Assembly (NCBI RefSeq): GCF_034702125.1
Contig: NC_085857.1
Coordinates: forward strand, 53,479,046 to 53,543,045
Reading direction: 5' to 3'
DNA from: Engraulis encrasicolus
Taxonomy: Eukaryota; Chordata; Actinopteri; Clupeiformes; Engraulidae
Length of the DNA: 64,000 bases
Positions 22,960-47,749 of this stretch are shown here, piece after piece. Under the pieces are notes generated by a model. The model saw only the letters and a program-made list of their open reading frames with translations. It searched no databases and had not been told where the DNA came from. Position 1 is the first letter of the stretch; each line of letters starts with the position of its first letter. The position numbers were made by a program, and so were the translations under genes.

Positions 22960-23390
22960 CTCTGTCACACCTTCATTTCAAGTAAAATTGACTACTGCAA
23001 CAAGTTTTTCACAGGCCTCCCCAAGAAGACTATCAACGTATGCAGCTGCAAAGGTTCTTCCAAGTACAAGAAGCGATCATCACATTCACTGATTTTGAGG
23101 TCCCTGCATTGCTCCCAGTAAAGTATAGAATCAACTTTAAGGCATTATTACTTGTGTTCAAATCATGAAATGGGTTGGGGCCCAGCTACAAAGTACATAC
23201 TGGATATTTTCAGCTGTACACACCAACTAGGCATCTAAGGTCTATGAAGGAAAACGAGCTGGGTTTACACACTGTCAAAACAAAGTGTGTGGAGGCAGCC
23301 TTTAGCTATGCTTCAAAGCTCTGGAATCAGACTCCTGAGGAAGTGAAAAATGCCCTTGATAGTTTCAACACCAAAGCTTTTCTCTGATGC
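22960..23390 (+). pseudogene. L2/CR1-like LINE ORF2 C-terminal relic
   Basis: Frames read DYCNKFFTGLPKKTINV, then a shifted LPVKYRINFKALLLVFK, then TPTRHLRSMKENELGL and SYASKLWNQTPEEVKNA. These are the conserved end of L2/CR1/Rex1-clade ORF2. Frameshifts and a missing residue block show it is dead. AT-rich sequence follows up to 23600. Confidence 0.78.
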
Positions 23391-23683
23391 CTTCTCTTAG
23401 AGATCAAAGTGTTTTTCATGTTTTTATATTTCCCCCCTATTTCTTGCTTTTATCTTTACTTTTTATTCTATTTTCACCAGCCATACCTTATGCTTTTATT
23501 TCTATTTTATTTTATTTTATTGTATTTACATTTTTTTTTTATCCTACTTTACAGCACATTGAATTGCATTCATGCATGAAATGCGCTACAAATGAAATTG
23601 CCTTGCCTTACAGCGAAATAGCACACTCATTCCCACCCATACAAACTGCTGTACCTTTACGACAAATAGTAATTATAATAACC

Positions 23684-23685
23684 AC

Positions 23686-23726
<41 letters not shown>

Positions 23727-23732
23727 TAATAA
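23684..23732. repeat. (AAT)n microsatellite
   Basis: About 15 units of taa/ata repeat. Confidence 0.93.
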
Positions 23733-23861
23733 TTCAAATCAAGTGTACTTTATTGTCCAAAAATCGATGTAACAGGGTTAGCACAGAAGTTTGAAATTGT
23801 GTTTGACCAGTCTCCAATGTGCAGTTTAACTAAAATAATTTAAATAAGATATTGATAATAA

Positions 23862-24175
<314 letters not shown>

Positions 24176-24179
24176 TTAC

Positions 24180-25315
24180 TTTTTAACTTTTTCTGCACCT
24201 ACAAGTAGATGTTTGATGTGTGAGTAATAACTATGCAAGTTCCTTTTGTCTGCCAACCCAGTTCTGTAGGACTACCTCCACGACCCCCAGTTTGAGAACT
24301 ATAGCTTATGGGTTGGCAATACGGGATCGCAATAAATTGTTTTTCTTTTTGTTGCTTTCTTTTTATTTTAACATTGCAGGAACTGACATGACAGACGTTT
24401 CGGCGGCACAAAGCCTTCTTTGGTGTCACAGATTCAGTCTATTTCCATTTACTTCAGAAACGCACCAACAAGACGGAAGAGCGCGGTGTGTGGAAGATAA
24501 CCGTATTATTAAGCGGGCTTGCAGAGCAAGGCCCGATTCTAGTAATCTCTAAGTCCTGTTTATTATTTATCGTTCTTGTGCAGGGCAGTAAAAATAGAAA
24601 ATGGATCTCCTCCTAGGCCTTTCGAGATAGAGACACTGTTCAAACACTAAAACGACCGGCTCGGCTTGGAGATCATTTCTATTAATAGGCTTGTCCGTGT
24701 CTCTTGTCGTTTTCCCGTTTTTGGCTATTTTGTGCAAGCTTGGGTCCCCATTGAAAACAATGGTGGAACCTTCATGAACCAAGGTTCCGCCACTCTAGAG
24801 ATTAGAGTGTAGGAGGCTTTTTCGGTCATAAAACATCAACACTTTCACCTAGAAGTTTAGTTGACGCGTTGTTGGCGAGCTCTATGGGATGTCTACAAAT
24901 TGTCAAAGTTTCATCTCCCAACTCCCATTACTTTTTAAATGGCAGGTGTTTTAAAAACGACAGGGCTGGGTCTATGGAGGTTTCCATTGTTCCCAAAAGT
25001 GCCTTTTTCAAGAGGTCAGCGCATGTCCCACAACAGGTCCATTTGTGCCTGAACCGTTTAACCTATAAACTTCATTCAAAGACTGTTAGAGAGATCACAT
25101 ACATGACTCCGATCTGTGCGCAGGACACGTGCCAACTCCTTTTAGTTTTTTTTACAACGATTGTGTAAAGACAAAAAACTGTTTCTGATCCTACCCTCTG
25201 CTTAGAGCACCATATTAACTGACATTCAGTCAATCAGAACAGGTGCAGCCAATAAAGCGTTCCATCTTTACTGTCACTGTCTCCCAACATTCTATTCTTC
25301 TCGAGCAGCTGCACT
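24180..25315. other. No gene recognised
   Basis: Non-coding. The longest frames (about 100 codons) have no recognisable motif. A small hairpin, 'gcgggcttgc' with 'gcaaggcccg', lies at 24518-24539. Confidence 0.45.
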
Positions 25316-25323
25316 ACCACTCC

Positions 25324-26469
25324 AGGGGGCGTATTACAGAAAACTTCCTATCTTCAGTCGTCCTATCTTAACTTTTGACTTGAGATAAGATTTTTCCAGT
25401 TTGGTATTACAGAAACAAATCCATTTCATTTAGGATTCTTATCTTATCTTTGGAAATCCTATCTTATCTTGAGTTAGGAATCCTAAAGTAGCGATCTAAA
25501 CATCTACGATCTACTTTTTATGTCTGTTACCTGACAACAAATGCACCGCTACCTAGCAACAGTAGTGCGACGCAAGCTAGAATACACAGATTTGACTGCT
25601 GCTGCATCTCGCGGTCTGCGTGATACTAAACCAGAGAGGAAGAGGACGTAAATATTTCGCTAAACTTTTTAAGCTCATTACTTTTAAATAACGCACTTAT
25701 TAGTGACGTTCCACCGAACGGATTTATAATAGCCTACAGCAACATCTGTGAGGACGAAATTAGGTCATTCTCACCTGCAACCTCAAGTTGACCAAATGCA
25801 TTGTGGTTTCAGTCCCAATAAAGTGCTTCCCATTTTCCATATTTTCATCCCAATGCTTTGTTTTTCCAAGCGAATGCACGCAAAACAGTTAAGACGTAAT
25901 TTCATGAAATGTCTTTGTATGACCAGCGCATGTAGGCCTATATAAATAAATGACAATTAGCCGACTTGGCTTGACCCATGGTCGGCTGTCAATTAAGGAA
26001 GTTGATATCGGACTTCATATCGAAGTCGGGTATATTTATCATCAACTCTTCACTTCACACATCGTTTGGGTCAGTCAATATAGCCTAATTTAATTAACAT
26101 TTCATCCGTTCACAATTGCGTTGTTTTCCCGGATAGACTTCACTGTTAGCTCTGGCTGAAACAGCAAGCTGAGCGTGGGTAAATGGTGATGAACACCAGC
26201 TAAATTTTGGCTAACAAATCAATGGATAACTGGAATTAGGACAGCTGGGTGGCTGTCCTAAAGTTAGGACCAATTATTTAGGATTTTTCGAAGTTAGGAT
26301 GCTTCTGTAATACCCCTTTCTTAACTTGAGATAGGATGCGCAAACCAACTTAGGAAATGCTGTTCTGTAATACGCTTTTCCTAAATTCGGTCCTTAAGTG
26401 TCGTTGCCGCGGTAACTAGACAGATAAGATAAGATTATCAAGATAGGAAGTTTCTGTAATACGCCCCCA
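25324..26469. mobile_element. 1.1-kb inverted-repeat element
   Basis: The ends GGGGGCGTATTACAGAAA and TTTCTGTAATACGCCCCC are inverted. Subterminal 'cctatctta'/'taagataagat' words are repeated, and two further internal 'ctgtaatac' copies lie at 26306 and 26368. The interior has no transposase. The target duplication is unclear, so the superfamily is not assigned. Confidence 0.75.
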
Positions 26470-26529
26470 GAAGTCTATTGTTCAGCTCTTCAATGCAATG
26501 TGATATTGTCTAGCTGGAATGTTTAAGAC

Positions 26530-27485
26530 AGCCAGCTGCTTGGCTCAATGGGAATGCTGCTGGATTAGAGATATGGAGGTTGAGAGTTTGACCTGAAGCC
26601 ATGTTGATTTTCAAAATTATATCATATGCAGTGTTCCTTGGCCAACTTAAAATGCCATGCATGTCATTTAGTATCAATGGCAAATGTGCTGAATTACAGA
26701 TATGGAGGTTGGGAGTTCGAACCCCAGCGAAGCCATGTTGATTTTCAAAATTATATCATATGCAGTGTTCCTTAGCCAACTTCAAATATCATGTATGTCA
26801 TTTAGTATCAATGGCAAATGTGCTGGATTACAGATATGGAGGTTGAGAGTTTGAACCCCACCCAAAGCCATGTTGATTTTCAAAATTATATCATATGCAG
26901 TGTTCCTTAGCCAACTTCAAATATCACGTATTGTATGTCATTCAATATCAATGGCAAATGTGCTGGATTAGAGATATGGAGGTTGAGAGTTCGAATCCCA
27001 CTTGAAGCCATGTTGATTTTCAAAATTATATCATATGCAGTGTTCCTTAGCCAACTTCAAATACCATGTATGTCATTTAGTATCAATGGCAAATGTGCTG
27101 GATTACAGATATGGAGGTTGAGAGTTCGAACCCCACCCGAAGCCATGTTGATTTTCAAAATTATATCATATGCAGTGTTCCTTGGCCAACTTAAAATGCC
27201 ATGTATGTCATTTAGTATCAATGGCAAATGTGCTGGATTACAGATATGGAGGTTGGAAGTTCGAACCCCAGTCGAAGCCATGTTGATTTTCAAAATTATA
27301 TCATATGCAGTGTTCCTTAGCCAACTTCAAATATCATGTATTGTATGTCATTTAATATCAATGGCAAAGGATTACAGATATGGAGGTTGTGAGTTCGAAT
27401 CCCGCTCGAAGCCATGTTGATTTTCAAAATTATATCATATGCCGTGTTCCTTAGCCAACTTAAAATACCATGTATGTCATTTAGT
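26530..27485 (+). repeat. 134-bp tandem array with tRNA B-box-like motifs
   Basis: Seven units are marked by 'tatggaggttg' at 26572, 26701, 26835, 26975, 27110, 27245 and 27379 (spacing about 129-140 bp). Each carries a 'gttcgaaYccc'-like B-box, degenerate in the first and third. The first unit is preceded by 'ttggctcaatggg', an A-box-like word. A 161-codon open frame through the array (26935-27420) is an artefact of the repeat and encodes no known protein. Confidence 0.85.
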
Positions 27486-28205
27486 CTATCCCCAAACACT
27501 TTCAAGATGGCTGAATCCAAGATGGCTGAATTGTTTGGCCCATAACTTCTGACTGGGTGGATGGATTTTTTCCAACATTTCTTTTAGCTTTGTTTTCTCA
27601 ATAGTACTTTGTTTCATCTCTGCCCCAAAAGGCAAGCCCGCTTCCAGCATTTTCTGTGAGAATGCAATCTAGTTATGGATTTGAATCCTTTTGCGTGGCA
27701 CCAATTCCTGTCCAGGGACTATATGGATGAAAATTAGCCTAATAGGCTATAATCTGCCTAATTTGTATGTCAATTGTAGCCTATATCTTTTAGAATGGCA
27801 CACCTTATGTGGCATGAACATTTAATTAAAATAGGGCGTTTTATATTGACAAGTCTATAATATGGAAATACATTAAAAAAAAAAACCTTCTCAAGTTAAA
27901 ATGTCCTCATGTAGTAAACTAGCTCGTCCACATGGTGGCAATATTGCTTAATTTGCTAACTCTTGGCGCACGAGACTGACGTCAGTTGAGTGCGCAGTGA
28001 CCATTTCTGTTTTCTGTTGTGCCAGTGATTTTATGACTACAAGTGTGCTCACTGCTTACAAATACGCGCATTTCTCATCTCTTGATAACTTTTATTGGTT
28101 TATGACATGGGTAAGAGTCAGGCTCCAGCGCTGCTCTAAATTCGCGTGCTGTGTTTCTCTGTCCTAATTAGCAAATAAAACATTGACTTCAGCATCCCCC
28201 CTCTC
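27486..28205. other. Upstream region of the 28-34 kb zinc-finger gene
   Basis: Non-coding, with no repeat boundary seen. It should hold the promoter and 5' leader. I cannot place a TATA box or start site with confidence. Confidence 0.4.
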
Positions 28206-28213
28206 TCAGTACC

Positions 28214-34300
<6,087 letters not shown>

Positions 34301-34425
34301 ATGATGTACTGTGAAAACTACTACACAACTAGTTACTATTACACATTGCTGATTTGAACTGAGCTGGCAAGAGGCATCGTTCATATACAAACCCCAACTC
34401 TGATTAAGTTAGGTTTTGTAAACTG

Positions 34426-34431
34426 AATAAA
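34426..34431 (+). terminator. Candidate polyadenylation signal
   Basis: AATAAA 126 bp downstream of the zinc-finger gene's stop codon, inside a Tc1-like relic. No transcript evidence is available. Confidence 0.35.
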
Positions 34432-34519
34432 ATCAAAATACTAAAATTTTCAAAACATTCAATCCATTCATTAGATGATTGATGAGAGATATGAGAGTAG
34501 TGAAAAGACAACATATTAA

Positions 34520-34817
34520 CCCATTGATGCCTGATGTTGCATTTCGCAACATTGGCCCTGACGCCTGGAGCTGCATTACGCAACATTCAGGCTCATGAGA
34601 TTTGAGACAACTTTATTAAAAATCTCTGTTTGTTTGAGATGAATGAACACATTCTAATGAAAGATGAGGGTCTTAGCGTTTAAATGCAACTTAGTGCATA
34701 TTTTTATGTGCTTCAGAAGCTGATATATTTAGGTTTTTATAGGCTGAGGGCAGCTTTCCTTAAAAAGGGCTTAGGCATTAAGCACCCTTTTTTGCAGGTG
34801 CCATAGGCGTCAATGGG
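34520..34817. mobile_element. piggyBac-like MITE
   Basis: The ends CCCATTGATGCC and GGCGTCAATGGG are inverted and flanked by TTAA on both sides (34516-34519 and 34818-34821). A CCC start next to TTAA fits piggyBac-type elements. It is 298 bp, non-coding, and nested in the Tc1-like arm. Confidence 0.82.
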
Positions 34818-34949
34818 TTAACTGTTAAAACCTAGAAAAAGATTGGTTTACGGCAAATACTGTATGCGCTCATTTCGAATTTGTTAACTGCAACATGTCT
34901 CAAATAAATTGGGACGGGGATCAGTAAAATGTTATAAACATCCAAATAA

Positions 34950-37260
34950 TCTCAAAATGTACAACACAGATACAGTCCTGCAATCTAAAGGAAGTCATGC
35001 AAGATATTAATCTGGATCTTACAGCAACAGTATGAGTGACTTCTGAAGCTCATTATTTGTTATTAGCTGTTGTTCCAACAGCATAGATCGAGAAAAACTT
35101 CTGGGAAGGACTGTATCGTAAAATACCAACAAATAATATTTTAGCCACCTTAAACTGTTTTGTCTGATTGCCATGCCCGCTGTAACACCTGCTTCCTCCG
35201 AGTTTCAGAATGCATATTCCCAGATGTTTCCATTCACTGAGTAAGAGTGATGGTCAAAGACTGAGTAAGACTGAGAGGTCAGTCTGAGTAAGACTAAGGT
35301 CAAAGACTGAGACAAAAGAAGCTCATGTCATCCTCCTTGATTCATATAACGATTAATTAGACCTGGCTTATATGTGGAACTGGCCTTTATCTGCCAAAAT
35401 ATCCTCATGCACAGAGCCTTTAAAAGAAACTCGGCAACTAATTGAAATTCTGCTATTATTTGGTAGGTATATCCATCTTGGAACATTTTGGGAAATTGCT
35501 ATTTTTGTATTGGGCATTGCATTGCAAGATGCATTTCATATAGTGCATTCTCAAAGCATTTGAATGACAAGAAGTCACACATACAGTATATGATAGGACG
35601 TCTGAACAATAATTTCCAATGATAAAAAGTAAAAAAAAAAAATTAGCGCTTACATTTTCCAAAGAAACTCTTCAAATACTTCATCTGGTCAAGTTGTAGT
35701 TCCATTGTAGTTCTTATCCTAGAATGTTAGAGGGTTATCCAACTTGTTTTGTGTTTGAACAAGTGAGTGGCTTATTTGACTATGTACAGGAACAGATTCA
35801 CACATGGGATGCTGGGCTTGGAGTGGGAAGCAGTGGTGATTGCACAATGATTAGCTGCCTCCACCCCTGCATAGTTGCCTGAGACCTGCACAGTTGACTG
35901 ACCTCATCACAGTTGCCTGGGAAAGGAGACAGAGCAGTCATACAGTGAGTGAGCAGGGGGCTGAGCAACATACACGCCTGTGGGACACCGGTGATGATGA
36001 TGCATAGATGTAGTCATTAGACTAGTGGAAGGAGCCTTAGCCCATTGGATAGTCACAATTATTAATGAGGTTATGGGGTAGACACATGCTGGAACAGACA
36101 CAGCACAGTGCGTAAATGGGCGAGCAATAGAAAAGCGAGGGAAATGGAACCAATAATAGTAGATTAGAGTTATTTCGTTTTGATTTTCCCGTTTATTACT
36201 TGTTCTGTTTTGAGTTGGGAAAGGAAAATCAACACAACTTTCCATTTTTTGGCCATTTAGAAAAACAGGAAAAAATGTGGAGTCGTTATTTCGTTTTCCG
36301 TTTGTCAGATTGAATGGAATAGTTGAATGATCGGATGATACACGGACCCAGTGCCTGCATATCTTGCTGAGCTGCTTACATATTACAGGTGCTGGCCATA
36401 AAATTAGAATATTGTGAAAAAGTTTTATCAAAGATTTATTTCCATATTTCCATCAATTAAGTTACATAGATTATAGATTCATGGCCCACATTTCAAACTA
36501 TTCCAATAATTAGTTTGTTTATTCTTACATATTTTGGGCTTCCAGCTCCAAAAAAACAGGAATTATGTATCTCACAAAATTAGAATATTTTCTGAAATCA
36601 CCATTTTCTTCTGACAAAAAAAAGAAAAGAAATTCAGGGCACATAAAATCAGTTGGAATTGTTCCATCAATCAATGTTTAATATTTGGTTAGAAATGTCT
36701 TTTACTGCCATGATGCATTAAACATTAAAGTCAATGGCAGGGCATTGCATGGGAGTGGAAGAGATATCCTTGATGCTTTCCCCAACATCCTTGATGCTTT
36801 CCCCAACATCCTTGATGCTATCCTTAATCCTTGTTTTGTAGATTTGGTGACCCACACTTGCCTCTTTATTACAACCCATAGATTACCATACCACATGTTG
36901 GTGCTTTGGAGTTTTTGATACTCTAAAAACATCCCATTCATTTTCAATGGGGTTTTATTTCCGGTGGGTTAGAATATCAAAAACACCAAAGCACCAGAAA
37001 GTGGTGTGGTAATCCATGGGGTATAATCGAGAGGGAAGTGTGGGTCACCACTGAACTAACAGCCTTCTCAATGATGAACGCAGTCTGAGAAAACATCTTG
37101 CCCGATTTTCCGCAGACCCTGGTGTATTTCCGCTCCACTTACCCTCTGGCATGGGTCAGGTAAGAAAACACCACCAGACAGAAAAAAAAAATCACACAGC
37201 TTTCAGGCCTCTCTTCCTTTCACACAAACATTTTTGTTTATCCCACAGATGTATGCATAC
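34950..37260. other. Intergenic between zinc-finger gene and polr3f
   Basis: No gene recognised. A 174-codon minus frame (35907-36431) has no recognisable domain and biased composition. It contains a Tc1/mariner-type end (36388-36600, 'ccataaaattagaatattgt'), a triple tandem of 'tccttgatgctttccccaac' (36767-36825) and a hairpin (36898-36992, 'ttggtgctttggag'). Confidence 0.5.
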
Positions 37261-37266
37261 ATCCTC

Positions 37267-37272
37267 TTTATT
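37267..37272 (-). terminator. Candidate polr3f polyadenylation signal
   Basis: AATAAA on the minus strand 332 bp downstream of the polr3f stop. It is the first clear hexamer I see. Confidence 0.35.
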
Positions 37273-37603
37273 TACAACCAAAACAACAAACACAGCCTTC
37301 TAACAGGATGCAAAACTTCAGTCAGGCACAGAGGAAGGGGAAGGCATGACCGCCGGCCCGCACGCACGCACACACTTCCTTCTGCTTCTCTCAAACAAGA
37401 CAACTCTTCTTCACACACACCTCATCGTTTTCTTTAATGCACTTTTTTGTCCAAACACAACTCAAGAGTCAAAACGCACAGCTATGCATACAGTTCTTTC
37501 TCCACAGAGAAAATATAAAAGAAGGCGGGACATAAGGGGTGGGGGGTGTTGACGTAATTGGTCAGAGGCCGAGACACGCAGACGTGAAGCCGATTGCTAT
37601 TGG

Positions 37604-43939
<6,336 letters not shown>

Positions 43940-44068
43940 TTTGTTTGCTTTATAATAAACTTACATCAGAGAAAAAGATATGTTTGAAAGCAGACAAACA
44001 TAGCTACTTTTCTACTTCCGACACAAACATTCGGCATCCCAGCATGGCTAGTTAGGGTCCTTTACGTA

Positions 44069-44078
44069 CACGTGACGT
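44069..44078. promoter_or_regulatory. E-box/CRE-like motif upstream of polr3f
   Basis: CACGTGACGT, 130 bp upstream of the polr3f ATG, merges an E-box (CACGTG) and a CRE half-site (TGACGT). A promoter role is inference from position. Confidence 0.4.
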
Positions 44079-44236
44079 CTAGTTGACATTTTAGAAGTCC
44101 CTGGATCGCCTGATTAAAAAAAAAAAAAAAAAGAGTCCAAAAGAAAGACATTGATCGTGCACAACAGGGAAATTATTATTATCAGCAACAACACCACTAC
44201 TAATGATTATAATAATGACAATAATAGCCTCATATT

Positions 44237-44302
44237 AACAATAATAATAATAGTAGTAGGCCTAGTAGTAGTAGTAGGCCTAGTAGTAGTAGTAGGCCTG
44301 GG
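44237..44302. repeat. (TAG)n/'tagtaggcc' microsatellite
   Basis: Three tandem copies of 'taggcctagtagtagtag'. Confidence 0.85.
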
Positions 44303-44307
44303 TTCAG

Positions 44308-44830
44308 ATTCAAGATTCAAGATTCAAGATTAGTTTATTACGTCTTATTATAGGTTTGAAGCCTATAAAGAGTAAAAATTGTTGTGTTTTTTTTGTGTCC
44401 ACAAAAAGATTAAAAAAAATGAAAATAAAAAAAGAGAGGGGGGGGGGGCGTGGAGTGGAAAAAAGTGCAAAGAAAGTGCCTTGTTGTCTTCAGCATGAAT
44501 TCAGTAATCTTATTGCTTGGTGGAAGAAACTACTTTGGAGTCTGGTAGTATGAGATTTCAGGCTTCTGTACCGTTTCCCAGATGGTAACATAGTAAACAG
44601 TCCATGGTTGGGGTGACTAGGATCAGCCAAGATTTTCTTTGCCTTCCTGATGCTCCTTCCCTCAAATAGCTCCAGTATGGAGGGTAAGTCACAACCGCAT
44701 ATGTTCTGAGCTGTACGCACAACCCTCTGAAGAGCTCTTCTGTTGGCTTAAGAGCAGATCCCATACCATGCAATAATGGTCCCCGTCAGAATGCTCTCAA
44801 TGGTGCCTCTGTAAAACGACCTCAGGATCT
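44308..44830 (-). pseudogene. 5'-truncated LINE, ORF2 end and 3' tail
   Basis: The minus strand at 44720-44490 reads RTAQNICGCDLPSILELFEG, then LADPSHPNHGLFTMLPSGKR, YRSLKSHTTRLQSSFFHQAI and RLLN. This is the conserved C-terminus seen in fish LINE ORF2. The 3' end is a short (TTGAATC)n tail at 44308-44331. The 5' end is lost at the (TAG)n tract near 44830. Confidence 0.82.
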
Positions 44831-44840
44831 TAGTAGTAGC

Positions 44841-44872
<32 letters not shown>

Positions 44873-44891
44873 CCTAGTAGTAGTAGCAGCC

Positions 44892-44929
<38 letters not shown>

Positions 44930-44932
44930 GGC

Positions 44933-44998
<66 letters not shown>

Positions 44999-45000
44999 GG
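44830..45000. repeat. (TAG)n and (AAT)n microsatellites
   Basis: TAG repeats to about 44892, then about 35 AAT units with one 'ggc' interruption. Confidence 0.93.
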
Positions 45001-46370
45001 ATTTCAGGAGGGGTGTAGTTGCATGTCATGCAAACTTTCTAAGGGGTGTGGGACAGCATCTACACCAGTGGTCTCTTTTGAGCGTTTTTTTGAATAAATG
45101 CCCCCTGGACCCTAAGCATAAGCCTCCCAATGCCCCATTGACCTCATAATAACAGAGTTGTAAAAAGTAAAAGTACAAGTACTGTTACAAATGTTATTAC
45201 AACACTAGTGTAGGCCCACAAAGTTGAAACCATTAATGAGCATATCACCAGGGCCTCTGCAGCAGAATTTGCTGGGCCCAGGACAATGTCATCTGAAATG
45301 GCTCCCCATCAATACATTCAATGTAATGAAAACTCAATTTTGGGACCCCTGTCTCCCTAAACCAGGGACAACTGACCCCTTTGCCCCCTCCCCCCTGTCG
45401 GCTTAATTCCCTGATACCACTAGTGATGTTATTAGGCTACGTACATCGTAATGTAAGAGTGCTTCTACTTCTACATCTCTGCATCATAAGCCTGCCAACG
45501 CTCCATAAGTGTAAAAAAGCACAGCCCCCTCTCAGCTGTATCGGGGCTCCCCAACACCACCTGGGCGAGGCTAGTCCCCATTGAGAAAGACTATCATGGA
45601 CGTAGGTGAACTTTTGACCGGCCAGTGGGCCTTCAGCATCACCATGAAGCCGTTATGCAGACGCTTAAGCAACTGCATGAATTGCAATGTCTTGCTCTTA
45701 TAGACCCCTTTACTGTGTAAAGATATGACGTAGTCTAATCGGGCTGCGCAGGCATCGTTGGCGCAGAATCGAACATGTACCGCACATTTGCAAATAAACT
45801 AGCCGTTTTTTTTCCGAAATAAGAAAATGGATGGTCACGATAACTTCAGATATGAAGTGGGTGCCAGAGACACAGGCATTCCTGATGGTGTCCTCCGTCC
45901 GGTATGTTCATTTCTTGTAACCACAAACATCTCTTTCTGTAACAGCCTCCCTATTCGGAATAGCGTAACAAGTGTACTTTTAGGATCTCTATTTTTTTTT
46001 AGATCAAACGTACATGCTTCAGGATGGCAGAACTTTGCTCTTTTTATTGTCTCTGCACTGGCTGTATGTGTGTGTGTGTGTTTGTGGGTGTTTGAGTCAA
46101 CCATGTCCATGGCCGCAGTCAATGATGACGTAACTTTTAAAGGGGTCAATAGGGGTCAAGATGTCAGGTGGTGCAACCACAGCAAATGCAGATATGAATT
46201 AGCAATATGCAAGCAATGAATACTCTTCTTACATATAATCCAGCAGTTGTCTGCTGAAACATAATTGACCCACATAGCCTACACATCATTACGCATATTG
46301 ATGGTAATGGTTAATTGCTAATGGCATCTTGCTACGATGCTGTTTGAATGCTCGAAAATCGATTGGTGAC
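45001..46370. other. Intergenic, no gene recognised
   Basis: Frames of 104-130 codons on opposite strands at 45827-46219 have no recognisable domain and include a GT microsatellite. Confidence 0.45.
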
Positions 46371-46439
46371 CTATCCAAAGCGACTTACAGATATTACAGG
46401 GTAGGTTACAGTCCTTGGTGCAGTATTAATGCAGCATCT

Positions 46440-46935
46440 CGTGCCATTACATTAAATTACACGTAGTTGACGCTTTAATCAAAGTGACTCACAGTTATTT
46501 ACAGGGTATTGGTTACAGTCCCTCACTGTATAAAAATAATATCAGTGATAAGTCATGATAACTTGTATAGTTAATTAACTCTGCTATACACTGTAATGGA
46601 AATAACATGGTTTAACTTGAAATCACAAGTTTACCAGCTGCATCAAAATTCCAAGTTCATTTAAATCTTTATTGTAAGTTGTGTGGAGCTTTGAACTCAA
46701 ACATGCATTTCGAAGCTCCACAATTTACAAGAAGGATTGCAGTTAAGTTGGACTTCTGAGGCAGCTGGTAAACCTTTTACAGTGCAGGAGCTTTATGGGG
46801 TGAGACGCCTTGCTCAACGGCACCTCAGCCATGGAGTGTGGTAGGGAGTGGAATGGTGGGATTCGAACCTGCGACCCTCTGATTTTAATACAACCTTCCT
46901 AATCAGTAGGCCTGCCTGCCATGGCGGTCCCCTGT
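46440..46935 (-). repeat. tRNA-derived SINE split by a palindromic MITE
   Basis: The SINE body ('gacgctttaatcaaagtgac', 'ggttacagtccctcactg') resumes at 46786 ('caggagctttatggggtgag', 'cttgctcaacggcacctcag') and ends in a tRNA-like head with a reversed B-box, GGATTCGAACC (46858-46868 region). Between them, about 46600-46785, an inverted-repeat MITE carries 'accagctgc' and 'gcagctggt' near its ends. Confidence 0.65.
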
Positions 46936-47139
46936 GTGTCCTTAATCTATTCTCATGAGAAAAACTACAGCTATACAGGGGGGCTCCACTCTTGACCACA
47001 TATAACTATATTATTTAAAAGTGTGATTGTAGGATGGCGGCCCACTTTGTAGGTCATTGCCCCCTATACCACACAACAGCTCTGCAGGCTATGTACTATG
47101 TACACACACATGTTTATAGACTGAATATACTGCGCGCGC

Positions 47140-47256
47140 GTGCGCACACACACACACACACACACACGCACACACGCACACACGCACACACGCACACACA
47201 CACACACACACACACGCACACACGCACACACGCACACACGCACACACACACACACT
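47140..47256. repeat. (CA)n/(CACG) microsatellite
   Basis: Compound CA tract with regularly spaced CG interruptions, i.e. a (CACACACG)-type higher-order repeat. Confidence 0.93.
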
Positions 47257-47381
47257 TCCAAGATTACTCAAGAGACACTACTCACTTATGTTAAGTTTAT
47301 TACTTTCCAAAGATGAAGATGTGATAAATGTATTTGTCATCATCATCGCCACCATCTTCATCATGATCATGATCATCACCA

Positions 47382-47418
<37 letters not shown>

Positions 47419-47521
47419 ATCTGATCTCTCCATTGCAGTGCATTCAATTACATTACATTATACTGTATCTCTCTACACACACCAATCAATCCATGTCCAT
47501 TTAAAAGTTTCTCGGCACAAT

Positions 47522-47603
<82 letters not shown>
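47522..47603. repeat. (GT)n microsatellite
   Basis: A perfect run about 150 bp downstream of the mief2 stop codon. Confidence 0.97.
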
Positions 47604-47606
<3 letters not shown>

Positions 47607-47749
47607 ATGAACAGTATATTGGAGTGTGTGTCTGTGTGTCTCTCTGTGTAAGATGGACAGTGTGTCGGGCTGCTTGTGCCTGTGAACTATATGAGCATGT
47701 GTGTGTGTATGTAATGTGTGTGTGTATATGTAATGTGTGTGTGTGTGTG

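Larger units (their letters stand above)
34390..34945. mobile_element. Relic arm of the 2-kb-region Tc1-like family
   Basis: 'ttttcaaaacattcaatcca' and the flanking text match the left arm of the element at 1992-3414, with later parts near 34890 ('ctcaaataaattgggacggg'). The arm is split by a TTAA insertion (34520-34817). It supplies an AATAAA at 34426, about 125 bp after the zinc-finger gene's stop. Confidence 0.65.

Noticed and set aside
26935..27420. 161-codon frame with internally repeated protein
   Set aside because: It arises from the 134-bp tandem array, whose unit length happens to allow open reading. There is no start context, splice structure or known domain.
35907..36431. 174-codon minus-strand frame between the zinc-finger gene and polr3f
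   Set aside because: There is no recognisable motif, it crosses simple sequence and a Tc1-like end, and no splice partner is found.
45827..46219. 130-codon plus frame and overlapping 104-codon minus frame
   Set aside because: They overlap on opposite strands, include a GT microsatellite, and show no domain.
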